A DNA stretch of 64,000 bases from assembly GCA_000711775.1 (NCBI GenBank), contig ARYC01017701.1, positions 38,455 to 102,454 of the forward strand, in the 5' to 3' direction. The stretch's first letter is position 1, and every line of letters begins with the position of its first letter. This DNA comes from Oxytricha trifallax (Eukaryota; Ciliophora; Spirotrichea; Sporadotrichida; Oxytrichidae). A program made the position numbers and the translations under genes. The notes under the pieces are model-generated. The model had not been told where the DNA came from, searched no databases, and saw only the letters and a list, made by a program, of their open reading frames with translations. Shown here in pieces: positions 32,933 through 46,800 of this stretch.

Positions 32933-34070
32933 GAATTATTCATCTGAAAAACAATATTAATATTTAATAATATTAAAACTATTTTAATATCAATTAATTT
33001 GATAAATTATTATATATATATATATTATTTTAAATTAAAATTAATTAGTAAATATAAAAATTTATACTAATTGCATATTCGTTTATTAACAAAGAATTGT
33101 TAGATATTATAAATTCAAAACTTAATTAGGGAAGGAATTTATTTTATTTCAGTATCTATTACAATTATAAAATATGTGAGTATTTTTAAATAATTTCAAA
33201 CATTATTTTCAAAACTATTACAAAATTAAAAATAAGCTAGTAATTTATAATTACAAAAACTATCAATAGAGCTCCTTAAGTGGCAGAGAGATTTTTTAAA
33301 TGTTCAATCAGAAAGAACAGTAAAATTTTTCATCGCAGTTTATAATTATTTTTGCTTACTAATATAATCTAGCTTATTCAAAAGTTTTTAATGCTAGTTG
33401 ATTTTTGTAAATATAATTTTCTAATTATTTTGTATTTTATCAATAATTTAATTATAATGGTTCAATTTAATCAAATTAATTGTATTTTCTTTTGAATTAG
33501 ATAAAGAGAATTTTAGATTTATATTATTTTAAAGATAAATTAATAATATTTTTTTATTTTTAAAATTGGCTCAAATTCTATCAATGCTTTTAATTAAATG
33601 ATTGAGATATAATAATTGACTTTTTTATAATGAATATTGATTTAATCTAATCCAAATTATTTTTATTCTTAAATACTATGGGATTCTAAAATTTAATTTA
33701 ACATTTTTGAAAAGCACTTATCTGCTAGAATGGTCTATGAATATCTAAAAATAATATTGAAGATATAGTTGTTACATGATAATTGTAAGAAATAGAGAGA
33801 CAATGTAAAATTTAATAGATGTGCTCTATCTTAATTTTTAAAAAATCATGATTGAATATAATAATGTTTAGACTTTTTTTATAAAAAATGCTAAAGTATA
33901 TTATTTTAATTATTAAAGACCTTTTATTATTTATCATGATATTTTTATAGATTAATACACACAAAGTATTGTAATTTATGTTTACTAACTTTTATTAATC
34001 CACAAATAATTGTAACTTAAAATGTATAGATTCTCCAGCACCTGGCTATGATAATGGTGGTACCACGGTT
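32933..34070. other. AT-rich spacer upstream of locus A
   Basis: The first exon of locus A is not visible here. A short moderately complex patch at 33255-33345 has only brief open frames (minus: IEHLKNLSATQGALLIV). The rest is A/T runs. Confidence 0.5.
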
Positions 34071-34797
34071 CAAAACACCAAAATCCCTTCATGAGGTTTA
34101 TAAGTTCTTTAATTTTTTGTAGGGTATAGTAAGGGTTAATAAAGAAATTTATTCAATATAAGAAAATTTGAAAAGAGAAATTTAAGGTCTATTCATGATG
34201 AGAAATATTATTAAAACTTAGGAAAGGTAAAAGCATTTATATAAACTAAGTCAAACCAGTACTGAATTATGCAGCAATTGCAAAGCTCTTCAAGAGTGCC
34301 ACAAATTTTAGGTATTACTGCTTGCTACATATTTAGCATATAAATTCTGGCCAATGAAACATCCTGAATATATAAATCTCTCTCTTGTTCATATTCAATC
34401 CCTCTGCGACTCTAGGACTTTAAAGTATTAAGCACTTTTTAAACTTAACTTGCGAGATTTTATGTTTTGTCACAATTTCCCAAACAGCGTATCTTCCATA
34501 ACTCTAGCGAATATTTAAAATAACATAACTCTAGCGAATATTTAAAATAACAATTGTTAGTACTTTCAATAGTGTCTTTAGTTTAAAAAATAATTTATAT
34601 ATATTAATACTCGTATCATACCTAAGCTTAAGCTGTAAATCTAAATATTTCTCATCATAAATATATTCTAAATTTCGCTAATTTCTATTTCTCAATATGC
34701 AATTTAATATAATTTCTCTATTGGCCCCAATAAGACCTCAACTATTCAATACAAATTAAATCACTCAAACATTTAAATAAGGGGTTTTGGGGTTTTG
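34071..34797. mobile_element. Fold-back TBE derivative
   Basis: Telomere-like ends (CAAAACACCAAAATCCC at left, AAGGGGTTTTGGGGTTTTG at right) enclose only 727 bp. Both halves derive from the same, transposase-proximal end of a TBE. The left half runs inward like the TBE B right end reversed, and the right half (about 34590-34797) is the inverted copy, sharing ATTTATGATGAGAAATATTT and TTAGCGAAATTTAG. All other TBE genes are missing. Confidence 0.85.
34497..34550. repeat. 27-bp exact tandem duplication
   Basis: Two adjacent identical 27-bp units (beginning CATAACTCTAGCGAATATTT) lie at 34497-34523 and 34524-34550, inside the fold-back TBE derivative. Both copies are identical, so the duplication is recent or homogenised. 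Confidence 0.95.
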
Positions 34798-35404
34798 AAT
34801 CAACCTGAAATATGTACGAGTTTTATAAGCTTTTAAATAAAAATTTAATTTTTTATTTAAAATAATTTGAGAAAAGTTTTATAATATTTACTAACACTAG
34901 GATAAATAGTAAATTTAAATATATAATATACAATTTCTATATTATTTTATAATAAAAATAATATCAAAATAGCAAAATAGTAAGATAAAAGTATTTTATC
35001 AAAGAAATTTTAAGTATTTAAATATTATGATTTAATATTTAAAATATAATGTTATTTCTTTGCATAGAAAAGATTAAAATTTCATATTAATATTTATATT
35101 TTAAATTATTTTGCTTAAAAAATTGATAGAATTCAAATAAAAAATACTATTAATGCTTTATTTTTTATGAATATATAGTCTAATTAAATGAAGAGAATAT
35201 TAAATACATTTAAAATAATTAAATCTTGATTTTTATTTTGAGTAATAAAGAACTTATTAATCTATTTACAGGTGGATTTAATGAATAAAATATTCGAAAA
35301 TCAAGGAAGTATTATCAAAATTTTTGTCTTATTTCACTAATAATTTTTGTAATGAATTTATTGTATCAATTTAAAATAATTAATGATTAATGATATTACT
35401 GAAT
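34798..35404. other. AT-rich spacer between two TBEs, nothing recognised
   Basis: A/T-rich DNA with no coding-like frame and no inverted-repeat element that I can see. Confidence 0.6.
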
Positions 35405-35539
35405 CAAAACCCCAAAACCCCTGAATGATATTTATAAGTGTTTTTATTTGTAAGGTATAATAGGGGTTAGTAAAGAAAACACAGGTTTTAAGTTAATTTA
35501 TTGAATATTTAATGAGTATTAGTGCAATTAATTCAAACA

Positions 35540-36975
35540 AATTTAATGTGTTTGTCCTTGTTGTACCTCTTGAATCTCGCTCTCTATAGTGACTCAAGTA
35601 AGTCATCTATGATTGCATTGGATAGGGAGGAGCTCTCAAGCACGATTATTATCTCTACTATATTTCTAATTATTTAGCAAACATAATCTTCCTTTAAATG
35701 CTTCTAATCTAATCTTATTGATTAATTGTTATGCTTTGTGCCAAAGTAAGACATGGCCTCCATATCGCTCTCTAATATAATTGCAGCTACTGCCCATTCA
35801 TCACATTAGACTGATCCATTCGTCCATTTTTCTCAGACTAGAAAGTAGCCTGGTGTAAAAAGAACCTTTGCTAAGGTTACAATCTCTTATCTTATGGCTC
35901 TATTTAAATCGATGACAACTACTTCTAGTGGGCAGAGGTTCAACATTATATTTTCAGGCTTCAAAACTCTATGAACATATCAAAGTTCATACAACTCCTT
36001 GGCACTGTTAATCATATCTGAAAGAATATCATTTAAGTCGTCAATGTATCTGTTTTGATATAGATAATCTGTCAGAGTCATTTCAAATTTCTTGAGCCTT
36101 AGTGCGATAAAACAATGGCTTAAAATGATACCGTCTAACTTAAGCAAGTGCTTGCAATCTATTATCTAAGCCTCTCTTATAATGATATATTCGTTAGCAA
36201 ATTCATTTTAGAACTGCTCATTCTTTATTTGATAGTTGAAAGGGTATAACTTGTAGGCATAATCATCAATCACTATAATCTTTGACTAATTAGGAACACT
36301 TATATGCAGATAATTTTCAATACAACTTCTAAGATTAATTGTATTTAATGCAGGAATGTTTATTGCTTTATTGCTTTGGTTTAGAAGCATGCTATCATAG
36401 TGTTACCTGCAGGTTAGTTCATCGATTCTAATCGTCCTTGTCTCTTCAGTCTCTTCAAACTCAAGAGTATTTGATTTTCTTTAGCTGGTTCTAGTTTTTG
36501 AGTCTCTCAATCTTTAATCAAGACCTCGCTAAGATGATGCTTTTTCTTATGCCTTTTAACTTTAGCTGAGTGAGTGTATGACTTAATGCAAGTAGCGCAA
36601 TAATACATTCCATCTACCTTATAATGTTTGAAATAAACCTTAGCTTTAACAGAATGTACCTCTTTTATATGAATCTTCAGGCTTTATTCAGTTGGAAATA
36701 AAGTTCTAGCAGTCTTGACATTAAAATTCTTTTAATTTTTAAACTGAAAGCTGTTCCTTTTCTTCTTCAACATAATCAATCTATGCTTAAACTCCTTTCT
36801 CTTTGGTCTCCTATTGATTTATTGTTTCAATTATGAAGACCTCTGCTTCAAACTCAAGAGCTTTAAGCTCTGGTTTCCTTTAAACGTATATAATCTCTGG
36901 CTTCTTAATTTAACTATAGTTTAGCTATTATTATCCATTGCCAAGAGAGACTCCTTTGCGAATCAAGTTAGCCTC
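35540..36975 (-). pseudogene. TBE-B zinc-finger/kinase ORF, broken
   Basis: The minus strand is recognisable by alignment with TBE A and C: a start region near 36975, Cys/His finger remnants around 36590-36740, and the kinase domain down to about 35560. The reading frame is interrupted many times by TGA and indels, so the copy is clearly dead. Family identity rests on synteny within the TBE and on the sister copies. Confidence 0.7.
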
Positions 36976-37541
36976 CATGTTTGAATTCAAATTAAAATTT
37001 CTATTATAATTCTCTAATAAACTCTCTAGTTAAAGTTACTCTGTATTGGGGTTGGCACAGCAGCAAAAATGGTTGATTATAAGTTGTTAGAAATAATATT
37101 ATTGCTTAGATTATAACTATAACTTTTCTAATTTCATACTTAATATTTTAATTTTTTTTCAAATTTTAAAGAAAATTAGGTTTGGTACTGATACCAATTA
37201 GGTTTTGAAACAGATTGGAATTTTCCATTAAATCCTCATTAGATTTAAACTAGGCACTAATTAAGTTTTGTTACTTTTAAATGGTATCAATTAAAATTAA
37301 ACGGATTTAGTACCAGTACTAATTAAATTTAATCAAATTAAGTACTAATTTTATGAACTAAATTGAGAAAAATGGAGCTCCATCTCTGAAGTTTGTTACA
37401 GCTTCTGCCAGCTTTATCCACGTATCTTTACCATGTTGACCTTCTGTAAGACGCCCATATTTAGTACTAAGATTTTAAACAGTAAGATCCAGAACTATTA
37501 ATATTAAAATTTGAAATTTAATATTAAGAGAAGGAACAAGG

Positions 37542-38335
37542 ATGAAATCTATAACTACTGCAATGAAGAGAGTTAAAGCTTAAGAAATGATTTCAAGATT
37601 TATAAGCAAGGAGGATTTTTATCGATACCTCACTCAACAAGGTAAGCATGTAAAATATAGTTTATCATAAACTATAGTGGGATTATTCTTTCCAACGATG
37701 GAAGGTACCAAAATATCATTTTTAAAAGTTATACTCTGTGATGAGAAGAAAGCCTATAGAAACAAAGGAATTAAATTGATAGGAATATTAAACTACAGAG
37801 AGATTTCAGTCACTAACCTCTACAATGATAGATGAAGGATGAAGAGTTGGTAATTTAACTTCCTATCAAGAAAAAACTCTCTAACAAGCTTCCAGAGAGG
37901 AGCTTCTTCTTTGGTTTCCATGGCACTTTAAGAAAGAGTTATCTCAGAGAGATCATTAAAGAAGCTCACAAGAAACGTTAGTCTCTTTCTCCTGAAGATT
38001 AAAAAAACAAGGCAAACTAATAAGCGCGACCTGGCTAGCGGAGCTTAATAAGCATCCCTTCCTCTCTAGTAAGCTTTGATTCATAACTCTGTAGGAAAAC
38101 CTGGAACTGGTATATTTTTAATGAAAGAACATGTAAATCTTCACAGAGAGAGAAAGTCATAGACTATTAATCAAGTGAGCAAGAGACTTTATAAATATTT
38201 TTAAAAGCCAGATGAAATGATCATATATATAGTAGGTGGAACTAAGAGAAGAAATATAGCCCCAAGCAAGCCATAAGAGAAAGAAAAATAAGAAAAGTCA
38301 AACTCCTTTATGGGCCAATTTAATATGTGAATACA
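37542..38335 (+). pseudogene. TBE-B 22 kDa ORF, broken
   Basis: An ATG at 37542 opens MKSITTAMKRVKAQEMISRF and continues through FISKEDFYRYLTQQGKHV and FFPTMEGTKISFLKVILCDE without TGA to about 37835. The frame is then lost. Weaker matches in other frames run on to a Lys-rich C-terminus near 38300. This copy preserves the N-terminal frame that A and C have lost. Confidence 0.78.
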
Positions 38336-39310
38336 TTCATTCGTTTTAAATCTAAAACTTAATTATAAACATTCATTCTTCCCTCTCTCGCACAAATTTT
38401 TGTCTTATCTACACTCACTCTCTTTCAGATGCTTTCAATTAAGTCTAAAGTATCGATGGGCAAGTCATTCATAAGATGATACTGCAGCAGCTTCTTGTAG
38501 TGGGTCTTGATTTAACTCCAGTATAATTTAATTCCATTAAATTATTGGCTATAAGGAAAGTTTTATACAGGAGTTATGTTTAACTCTTCATAAGCTTTAT
38601 TTGACTCCTTAGTCTTATGAACTGATAAGCTATCAACAAACAGAATAGTCTCCTGGTTACAATAATTCTCTCTGAGCTTATGTAGGAACTCTTTAAATAC
38701 TCTCGCTTAATAGAGCGAGGGTGAATAACATAACTTTCTAAGTCTGAATCTTCACTTATACCAGCTAAAATTGTATGGGTGACTACCTTAAATTTTTAGT
38801 CGTAAACTTCTATATTATCATACTTCTTATACCAAGACATATTAATAAAAGTATTAAATGTGAATACAGCTTCATCAGCATGTATGAACTTGATATTAAT
38901 GACAATAGCCCTCTGTATTTAATCATTTATAGAGTTTAAATTATTGCTATTAAATGGTGCTGTCAATCACTCTCTTCACTCTGTTGACAGTCTTTAAAGT
39001 AATATCATTTCTTCTATAAATATTGGCTATAGTCTAACGAGAGATACGCATGTAAGGAAACTTGCGATGAAACATCACCCAATACTTCAAAGTCTTCGAG
39101 TCGTAGAGGTAGTGAATATGAGTCTGAGAGAACTTTTATTTTCTTACAGGATGCTTTCAAGAACCATAATTAAAATCCTAAACAGCTAGCAAGCAATGAT
39201 AACTAACAGTTGAGGCACTCTTGCGTAATAACCTTGCTATAGCTGCATAATTCATTACAGGTTTGGCTTAGTCAATATTAATACTGTACCATACCTTAGC
39301 TTAAGCAATA
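38335..39310 (-). pseudogene. TBE-B transposase with catalytic Glu replaced by Lys
   Basis: The minus strand shows FIHADEAVFTFN (first Asp) near 38840-38885, LFVDSLSVHK (second Asp) near 38610-38645 and QFNGIKLYW near 38518-38545. In the third block the expected Glu codon is AAA (Lys) at 38527-38529; TBE A has GAG there. Without the third acidic residue the DDE active site cannot bind metal normally, so the protein would be inactive even if the frame were intact. Confidence 0.8.
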
Positions 39311-39567
39311 AATCTAAATATTTCTCATCATAAATCGACCCTAAATTTCGCTAATTTCTATTTCTCATTTTGTAAATTGGCCTAATTTCCCTACTAACCC
39401 TAATAAGACCCCATTTATATGAAGTTTATAAAGCATAGAAAATTGTAAAGTAATGAAATTAAATTAATTGCAATATAATTCTTTAAAATAATCTAAGTTC
39501 TGTGATAATAATTAAAATATTTCAAATGAATATATTAATTCTTTTTAAGGTAGTGATTAGTTATAGT

Positions 39568-40800
39568 TCAAAATTTGAATGAAATTTTGTCTATTTTTTT
39601 AGCTGAAGTTGGTTAATATTTAAATTTATAAGTTAATATTTATTATTTCACACTAATTATCATAATTTTGAAAATTTTATTTTATTATTTTTATTAATCA
39701 GCTACATCTTTCATTTCTTCATCATCAGTAATTTAAATTTTAATATATTGAGTTTTGGTGTTTTTATTTAATTTATTATATATAATTTATTTATTTTATT
39801 TTTTGGATTTAATAAATTATTAAAACTATAGTTGATAATTATATCAATTTTTTAATTTAAATTAATTGCAAATTTAAATTTATAATATTCTAAATTTACA
39901 ATGAATGTTGTGGACATCTAAGTTATCTAATTTATTTCTGAAATTACTAAATTTCTTATTCATATTATTCTAGTGAGCCTCTCTAATCGTACTTATTTTC
40001 GTTTTAAAATTGGTATTTTTTCTCTATAAATATATCAATAAAATATATAGAATGAATTGATATAAACCTTAGCCTGATTCTATGTCCTTTATAAGATCTA
40101 TCCTAACTGTTTTTGAATTCTAATTATTATCAAATACATTATTTTTTAATTATTTACTAAAATTTATAAAAATAGTAAAAAAATTACTGTCTTAAAACAA
40201 ATATGCATAATTTTTTGATTGATAATACTCTCCAAGAAGAATAAGGAATTAATAAATTATACTAATTGTATATTAAGAATCTTTTTAAGAGAAGGTTCCA
40301 TTATAAAATATTTTAGGCATATATATATCTAATTTTTTTTACAATTTTTACTTTTATTTAATTACATTTCTATTTCTCTAATAAAATCTTTTTTCTTGTC
40401 TGATTATCTAAGCTCTTCTTTTAGTAACTATGAATTTTTCTTAAATATGCTTTTTATAGAACTATCCATAGTTGATTTTGTTTAAAAGTTGGGATTAGTT
40501 TCATTTAATTTCATCATGGTTTCACTTGTTCTTACAGTTGACATTGTTGATGACTTTGAGAAAGCTTTTATTATTAAATATAAATTATTTTAATAATCCA
40601 ACTATTTAGATTTTATGATAGAATATTTATTTCATTTCTGCTTAATTAATCAACAAATATTTTAAAATTGAGAAAGATGCTCTCATTGTTCTTATTTTAT
40701 AAATGAAACTTTTCAAAGAAGTAGCTACAGTCTTTGATGCTTATCTGATTATTTTAATGGCTGAATAAATGAACAAGCTCATACATTTAATATTAAATTA
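39568..40800 (-). CDS. Locus B MDSs 30-35: cytoplasmic tail with an in-frame TGA
   Basis: Islands at about 40660-40800 (ELVHLFSHQNNQISIKDCSY), 40345-40570 (RTSETMMKLNETNPNFQTKS, SSIKSIFKKNSQLLKEELRQ), 40050-40135 (QNSKTVRIDLIKDIESGQGL), 39905-40020 (KIPILKRKQVRLERLTRII), 39700-39740 (ITDDEEMKDVAD) and 39568-39640 (TSAKKIDKISFKF, stop). The fourth contains TGA at 39960-39962 where A has TAA. Similarity to A continues beyond it, so the change may be recent. Confidence 0.75.
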
Positions 40801-43800
40801 TTAAGAAATATAATATATATATTTTAAATTAGTTATTCGTTTTTTATGTAGATTTAGATTACTTAAATTGATATAATTACCTTAAAATTTAATTTAATTC
40901 CCCATTATAATACAATTTCATCGGAGTATTTAATAAAACAGTAAATTAAAAAAAATTAACTATTTAAGTTAATTTATCTAGAATCCTTTTAGTTATAAGA
41001 TCAATGCCATATATTACCGCTCTATTCATTGATATTAACCTTTTAACCTTTTTTATATAATTAATTTTTACAAATAATTTATACAAGAGCATTTCAAGTA
41101 TTTTAATTAAAAAAACATTCCCATTTAAATTTTTTAATTCATTTACATATAATATTTTTTTTAAATAATAAACTCATATTAAGGAGTGAAATAAAAACTA
41201 TTACTGAAAGTACAACCCATCCTACCATGTACCTATTTTCTGGACTAGGCTCAAAGTCTGTAAATAGCGTCAATATAACCCTAAATTTTCTCGATAAAAG
41301 AATTAAAATATTATTTAATTACTTTCAAAATATGTAAATTTAATGGCTTTCATTATATAATATTCTTTTATAGTTTTTATAATTTAATTCTTTTTAATAA
41401 AAGCCATCTTTGGAAAATTATTATTATTTGCTAAACTTAATGCATTTATTATTATTTTACTAATTATCCAATCACAAAAAGGAAATTTATTTTATTTAAA
41501 TTATTTATTGAATGAAATTTATATTAGAATTCATTTAATTGCATTGACCATAAAATATATAAATATTTAAGCTCAAGAAAGAATTTTTCAATTAGGAAAT
41601 GTATTATAAAAGCAATTAATTTTTTTAAATTCAAGATTTCTTTAATTATTTGGATGTATCTTTATCATTAAATATTTCCTAAAATTATTAATCAGAATTA
41701 TCATTATGGATATAGGTTTAATAAAATTGTATTAAACTCCTAATTTTTTTTAAATTATTATTAACTATATTTTTATTCTGATTAAGTTCATGTGAAATAT
41801 CATAAATATTTATAAACCAAAATATTAATGAAGTTTTCTAAATATCTCTGAAGTGAACAGAACTAAGCCTTCATTGATAAGTTCCATAATATTATTTAGT
41901 TTAGAATCAAAGGGCATTACTGTGAAAAGGTATATGAACTAGCCAATTGACATCATTTAGAAGGTTAGTAGTTGTATATAAGGAGCCTCATAAAAGAAAA
42001 GCATTGATATTACAAAGATAAATCTCCTTATGAAATACAAAGAGTAATTCATAAAATACTCAATAGATTAAAACATTTAATAGTATCAAATTCATTGAAA
42101 TTATAGATAAAAAGATTCTATTATATAGATATTTTTAAATATATATTCTAAGAGAGATTTTCTAAAAATTAAAGAGCTAGTTTTAATTTTTCCTAGGATA
42201 TTTGCCTAGCTTAATTTACATTTAGAAATATTCCTTATAAAAAATATTTCTTTTCGGTTAAAAAGTTTTTCCAAATAAGTATAGAGAAATGAAATAATTA
42301 ATTAAATGAGTCATAGAGTTATTTATTTTTATTAGACTAATAGAGCTATTTTAATCGTCTGTAAAAAGAATAATCTTTTTCTTTGAAATAATGCAATTAT
42401 CAAACTATATATATATTACAGTTCGCCTTCATCATCACAAATTGTTAAAGCGATGTTCCATCTAGAATACAGAATGAATTTTGTATTTAATAAATATTAT
42501 ATTTACTGGTTTTACTGCTCATTATTAACTAATAGTATATAATTCTCAAATATAATTAAAATCAAGGAAAATGGTTATCAAATAAAAACTAATAAATTGG
42601 TGAATATGCAATTGACCACTTCTTATCAGTATTTAAGTTTTCATGTAACGGTTTAATTTAGTGAAGTTGCTTGAATGAGATGTTTTAGTTTTAATTCAAT
42701 AATAAAGGCAATAAAATTGGAGCAAATATGCAAAAGATCTAAATGAAATTAAGGAGAATATAATTTACAAATAACATTAGTGAGATTAAACTTGATATAG
42801 ATACTCCATAGCCTTGGTCAAATCTAAAATGCTTGAAATTTATAATGACACTTAGAAGCGTGTTCAAATATTATTCAATGAAAAGTCTTATAGGAAAAGC
42901 AAATATAAACTTTGATGCAAAGTATTGTGCTACTCTTAGAAATCTAAAAGAAATTTATTGGCATAATAATCTTACTTTGGAACTACGTTTGCAAACTTTT
43001 ATAAGATTAATGTTGTCAGTATTAATGCAGGGGACATCAAAAGTAAGAAAGTGTTGAAGCCCATGTTTTCAACTGCAATTCCAGAATCATATCCAAAATC
43101 TCTAAAATTATCATTATAAGCATCTGTCTCTGGGATTTCAAACACTGAATCCACAAGTTATTTTGAGAATAAGTAGTCAAATCTTAGGGAACCCACTACT
43201 AGCTAAAAGAAGTAATATAAATTTGCAGGTATCATTAGCTCATACAAGGGTAAATGGGAAATCAATTACTGACTGTTCACAAATCCCCATAAGACCTGTA
43301 GAGATTATGAAATTATCATTTAAGTTCCCACTTATGTTATAAGAATTGACGAAAATGTGCTGTTAAAAAACTCTGCTATTTTTTTCACAAAGTCTCCATC
43401 ATAGTTTGGCATTTATGCTGGCACATAGGTTGAGTATGACATTGACTTATTTGTATTCGTGTACATAAATAATGAAGGATTAATATTAGAGAATTTATAA
43501 ATGATATTGGAAAAAACTGATTCATTCAAGATTTTAGTATAGTGTTTTAAATTGGCAAGAATTAAAGATTTTTAAAATTAAAAATTACATTTTTTATCGA
43601 TGCTTTTATCAAAGTACAGAATTTGTAATCAAACAATATTTTTGGACAGAAATTTTTACAAATTAGTAATTCACTTTCACTTTAAGATGTAATAAATTAA
43701 CTCCAATTAATGAAACAGTATTCTAATTAATTAAGTAACTTTTTTTAAATAATTTTAAACTAACAATCATTTGCATTTAATTAATTATTTTTTAATCATT

Positions 43801-46800
43801 TTAAATTCTTTAAATTTGAATTTAATTTAATAGTATAAATTTAATGATTAGTTAGTGTTATTCTTAACTGCGTTTTATCCATTCCAGAAGATTATACATA
43901 CAAGGGTCTTGAGAAATCAATTTTTATTTAAATAACGTTATCCCTAGCATAAACAACAGTCCAATTAAAAGTTATTTTATAACCAATTATTTTTTAATTT
44001 TTTAAAGAGAGTTTGATTATAAAATAAAAAGTTCAGATCTTATAAACTTTATTATTGAAGTTACATTAAAAACTTAAACTTTAATTCTATTGTCATATTT
44101 TTAAAATAAAAATTAGTCATAATCTATATAAAACATATATCAATGAAATCTTTAATTTAATTTATAAAGGGTTTTATATTGAAGGATCATCTATTTGTAG
44201 TTTAAGTGATTGATATATTTCTTGTAAAATTTCAGTGTCATTTGTTGTATTTAAAGGTTTTTCAAACTTGATGGTTACTAATCCAGTTGGAGAGATTTGT
44301 TATACCTTAAATTTAGATGTGTCCTAGATACTTATAATATCTGATAAGTTGCTTAAATTTTTTTTCAAAAAAGTTTTTAAAAATTTATTTTATTAAATTA
44401 TTTGATATCAATGACTTAATAAAATTCCTAGAATTTTTCAACATTTTAATTAAACATCTCTTTAAAATCATACTCAAACTTTAATAATCATTGTTTAATT
44501 TAAACAATGAAATTTCTATTGAATAAAAAATCACACAAATCAAATTTTTTAAAAATTATCTCTAAATTATTATAATAAATGCTTTTAACTACATCAGTGT
44601 TATTCATTTGGATCAAATCACTCTATAACACATTCACTATAATTCTATATTTAGTGGATAGAGGATTGACGTTATTATATAATATTTTATTTCTAATATT
44701 TTTATATTACATAAAGAATATATTAACTTTTTAGTAAAAATAAAGAATATATTTCATAAAAATTGATAAATTTCAAAATTTTATTTTTAAAATAATGAAT
44801 ATTAAATGACCATCAACTTGTAAGCATAAAAATTTGAACTAAATTAAGTTTAGTTATAAATGATACATTATTCGAGTAAAAAAACAATGAAATTCTATAA
44901 AACTTTCTAAAATAATTTTTATTGTTATAATATATATTAGTGAAAATATTAGTAAATTCATAATATTATCTGTGAGTATAACAGTGATGTCTTGCTCACC
45001 AAGTTACTTTAGTCCAGCTGTGAATTCCATCCTGTTTTTATCCAAAAATTTAAAGAATTCTCCTGTATAAGGTCCATTTAAAAAACATTGCCATTAATAT
45101 TTTAAATTCATATTTTTTTAATTTATATTATATTTTATGATGGAATTTAAGATATTTTCCATAAAAAATTATTTGATAATAAATTTTAAATTAAAATTAA
45201 TAAAAATGAGAAAGTAATAAAAAATTTTAAATTTATTGTTTTTATTTTATAAATCAACTATCTATTCTTAATTTATTTAAACTGCGAGTCATAATAAATA
45301 GTATTGACAGTACTTATCTTTCCCTAAATTATAAATAATACATTAATTTCCTTGATTTAATTTTATTTTCCAATTCCGATAATTAAATTCTTAAATTTAG
45401 CGTTTATAAAATATTAATTTTATTTATGCTTTTAATATAATAGAAGTCTTAGAAAAAAATGAGAATGTGCCATTTTAAATATTAAATTTATATTTAGATA
45501 TTATTTGCTTAAATATACGAGATAAGATCATTTTCACGACTATTAAAAAAATAATATCAGTAAATAAAATCTGTTAAAGATTTTAAAATCTATTATTTTG
45601 TATTTTTGCAATTATAAAGAAAATGATATAAATTAAAGTATTTAATTTCATTACTGAAATTTACCCTTTATTTGTGAGTTTAAAAAAGGTAAAGCTTAAT
45701 AATAGAGAAACGAATTCCAGAAAGTATTTTTGCCTAAAAATCCTTCTCTATTTCTAGAATAAAATCATTAATGCGCTGAACAAAAAAGGTTTTCTAAGAA
45801 TAATTTCTTGTAATTTGATATAATTAATGTTTAGATTTTGTTTCGCAGATATTGTAACTTAATCCCCATTAGGATCAAAGAAATCAGGCAGATATAGTGT
45901 AGCCTAACCTCCAGCTCTTATAGTAAACCCTTAGAGCTTCGTGTAAAACATGGGAGCCAGGTTAAAACTCTTAGTGCTAGAACTACTTCCAGAACTACTA
46001 TTCGTAGTACTGTTGGTTGTTTGATTAGTTGTGCTATTCGTAGTTGTTCCATTTGTAGTTTAATTCGTTGAACCAGATGTACTATTAGTTGTAGTATCAT
46101 TGGTTGAAGTAGAGCCGTTTGTTGTACTATTTGTCGTAGTATTCGTAGTAGGATCAGTTGTGGTATTGGTCGAAGTTGTGTCATTGGTTGTGGTATTTGT
46201 CGTAGTATTTGTAGTAGGATCAGTTGTGGTGTTCGTTGTAGTATTAGTTGTCGTATTTGTTGTGGTATTAGTTGTGGTGTTCGTTGTAGTATTAGTTGTC
46301 GTATTTGTAGTAGTTGTATTTAGACCAGGTAAGCTTCTGCCATCATATGCATACTCAACTATAAAGGTAGTCTCATTTGAGAGGCCATCTTAAATTCTGC
46401 ATTTATACTTCAAGTTATATATACCCACAGCATTGATGTCGTTGCTTAAGGCAATTAAATCTTAGAAAATAATACTTAAATAATAATCTTACACTTTACC
46501 TTTATTAATTGGTTTTATCAATATAATACTTCCAAAACAATTAGTCAAAATCTTTTTGGATATATAAATGTTTGATATAATATATATAATTAAATAGCTT
46601 TTGAACACACATTAAATACTTTATTTATATAAATTAATTCTTATTTTATTACTTTTTAAATATATGCTTATTTTCATTGATTTAAATTTAAATGATTATA
46701 TATTCTTCTAGTTAATGTTTTTAGAAAATGAACAAAATATGTTATATTGTAGTAATTATAATAAAATTAGTCAAAATTATAATGTATGATAATTATTTAA

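Larger units (their letters stand above)
35405..39412 (-). mobile_element. TBE transposon B, right end lost
   Basis: Starts with CAAAACCCCAAAACCCC and is inverted relative to A and C: kinase (-), 22 kDa ORF (+), transposase (-). The right end should finish with about 60 bp of inverted repeat plus GGGGTTTTGGGGTTTTG. Here it stops near 39412 after CTAATAAGACCCC, and locus B flank begins, so the telomeric end is missing. All three genes are damaged. Confidence 0.9.

Noticed and set aside
42833..43057. Plus-strand ORF of 74 codons
   Set aside because: It runs opposite to conserved minus-strand MDSs 26-27 of locus B; the minus frame is longer, membrane-like and matches locus A.
45918..46393. ORFs at 45918-46184 (minus) and 46100-46393 (plus)
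   Set aside because: Both are out-of-frame readings of the repetitive Thr/Asn linker; their Val/Leu-rich translations are artefacts of the repeat.
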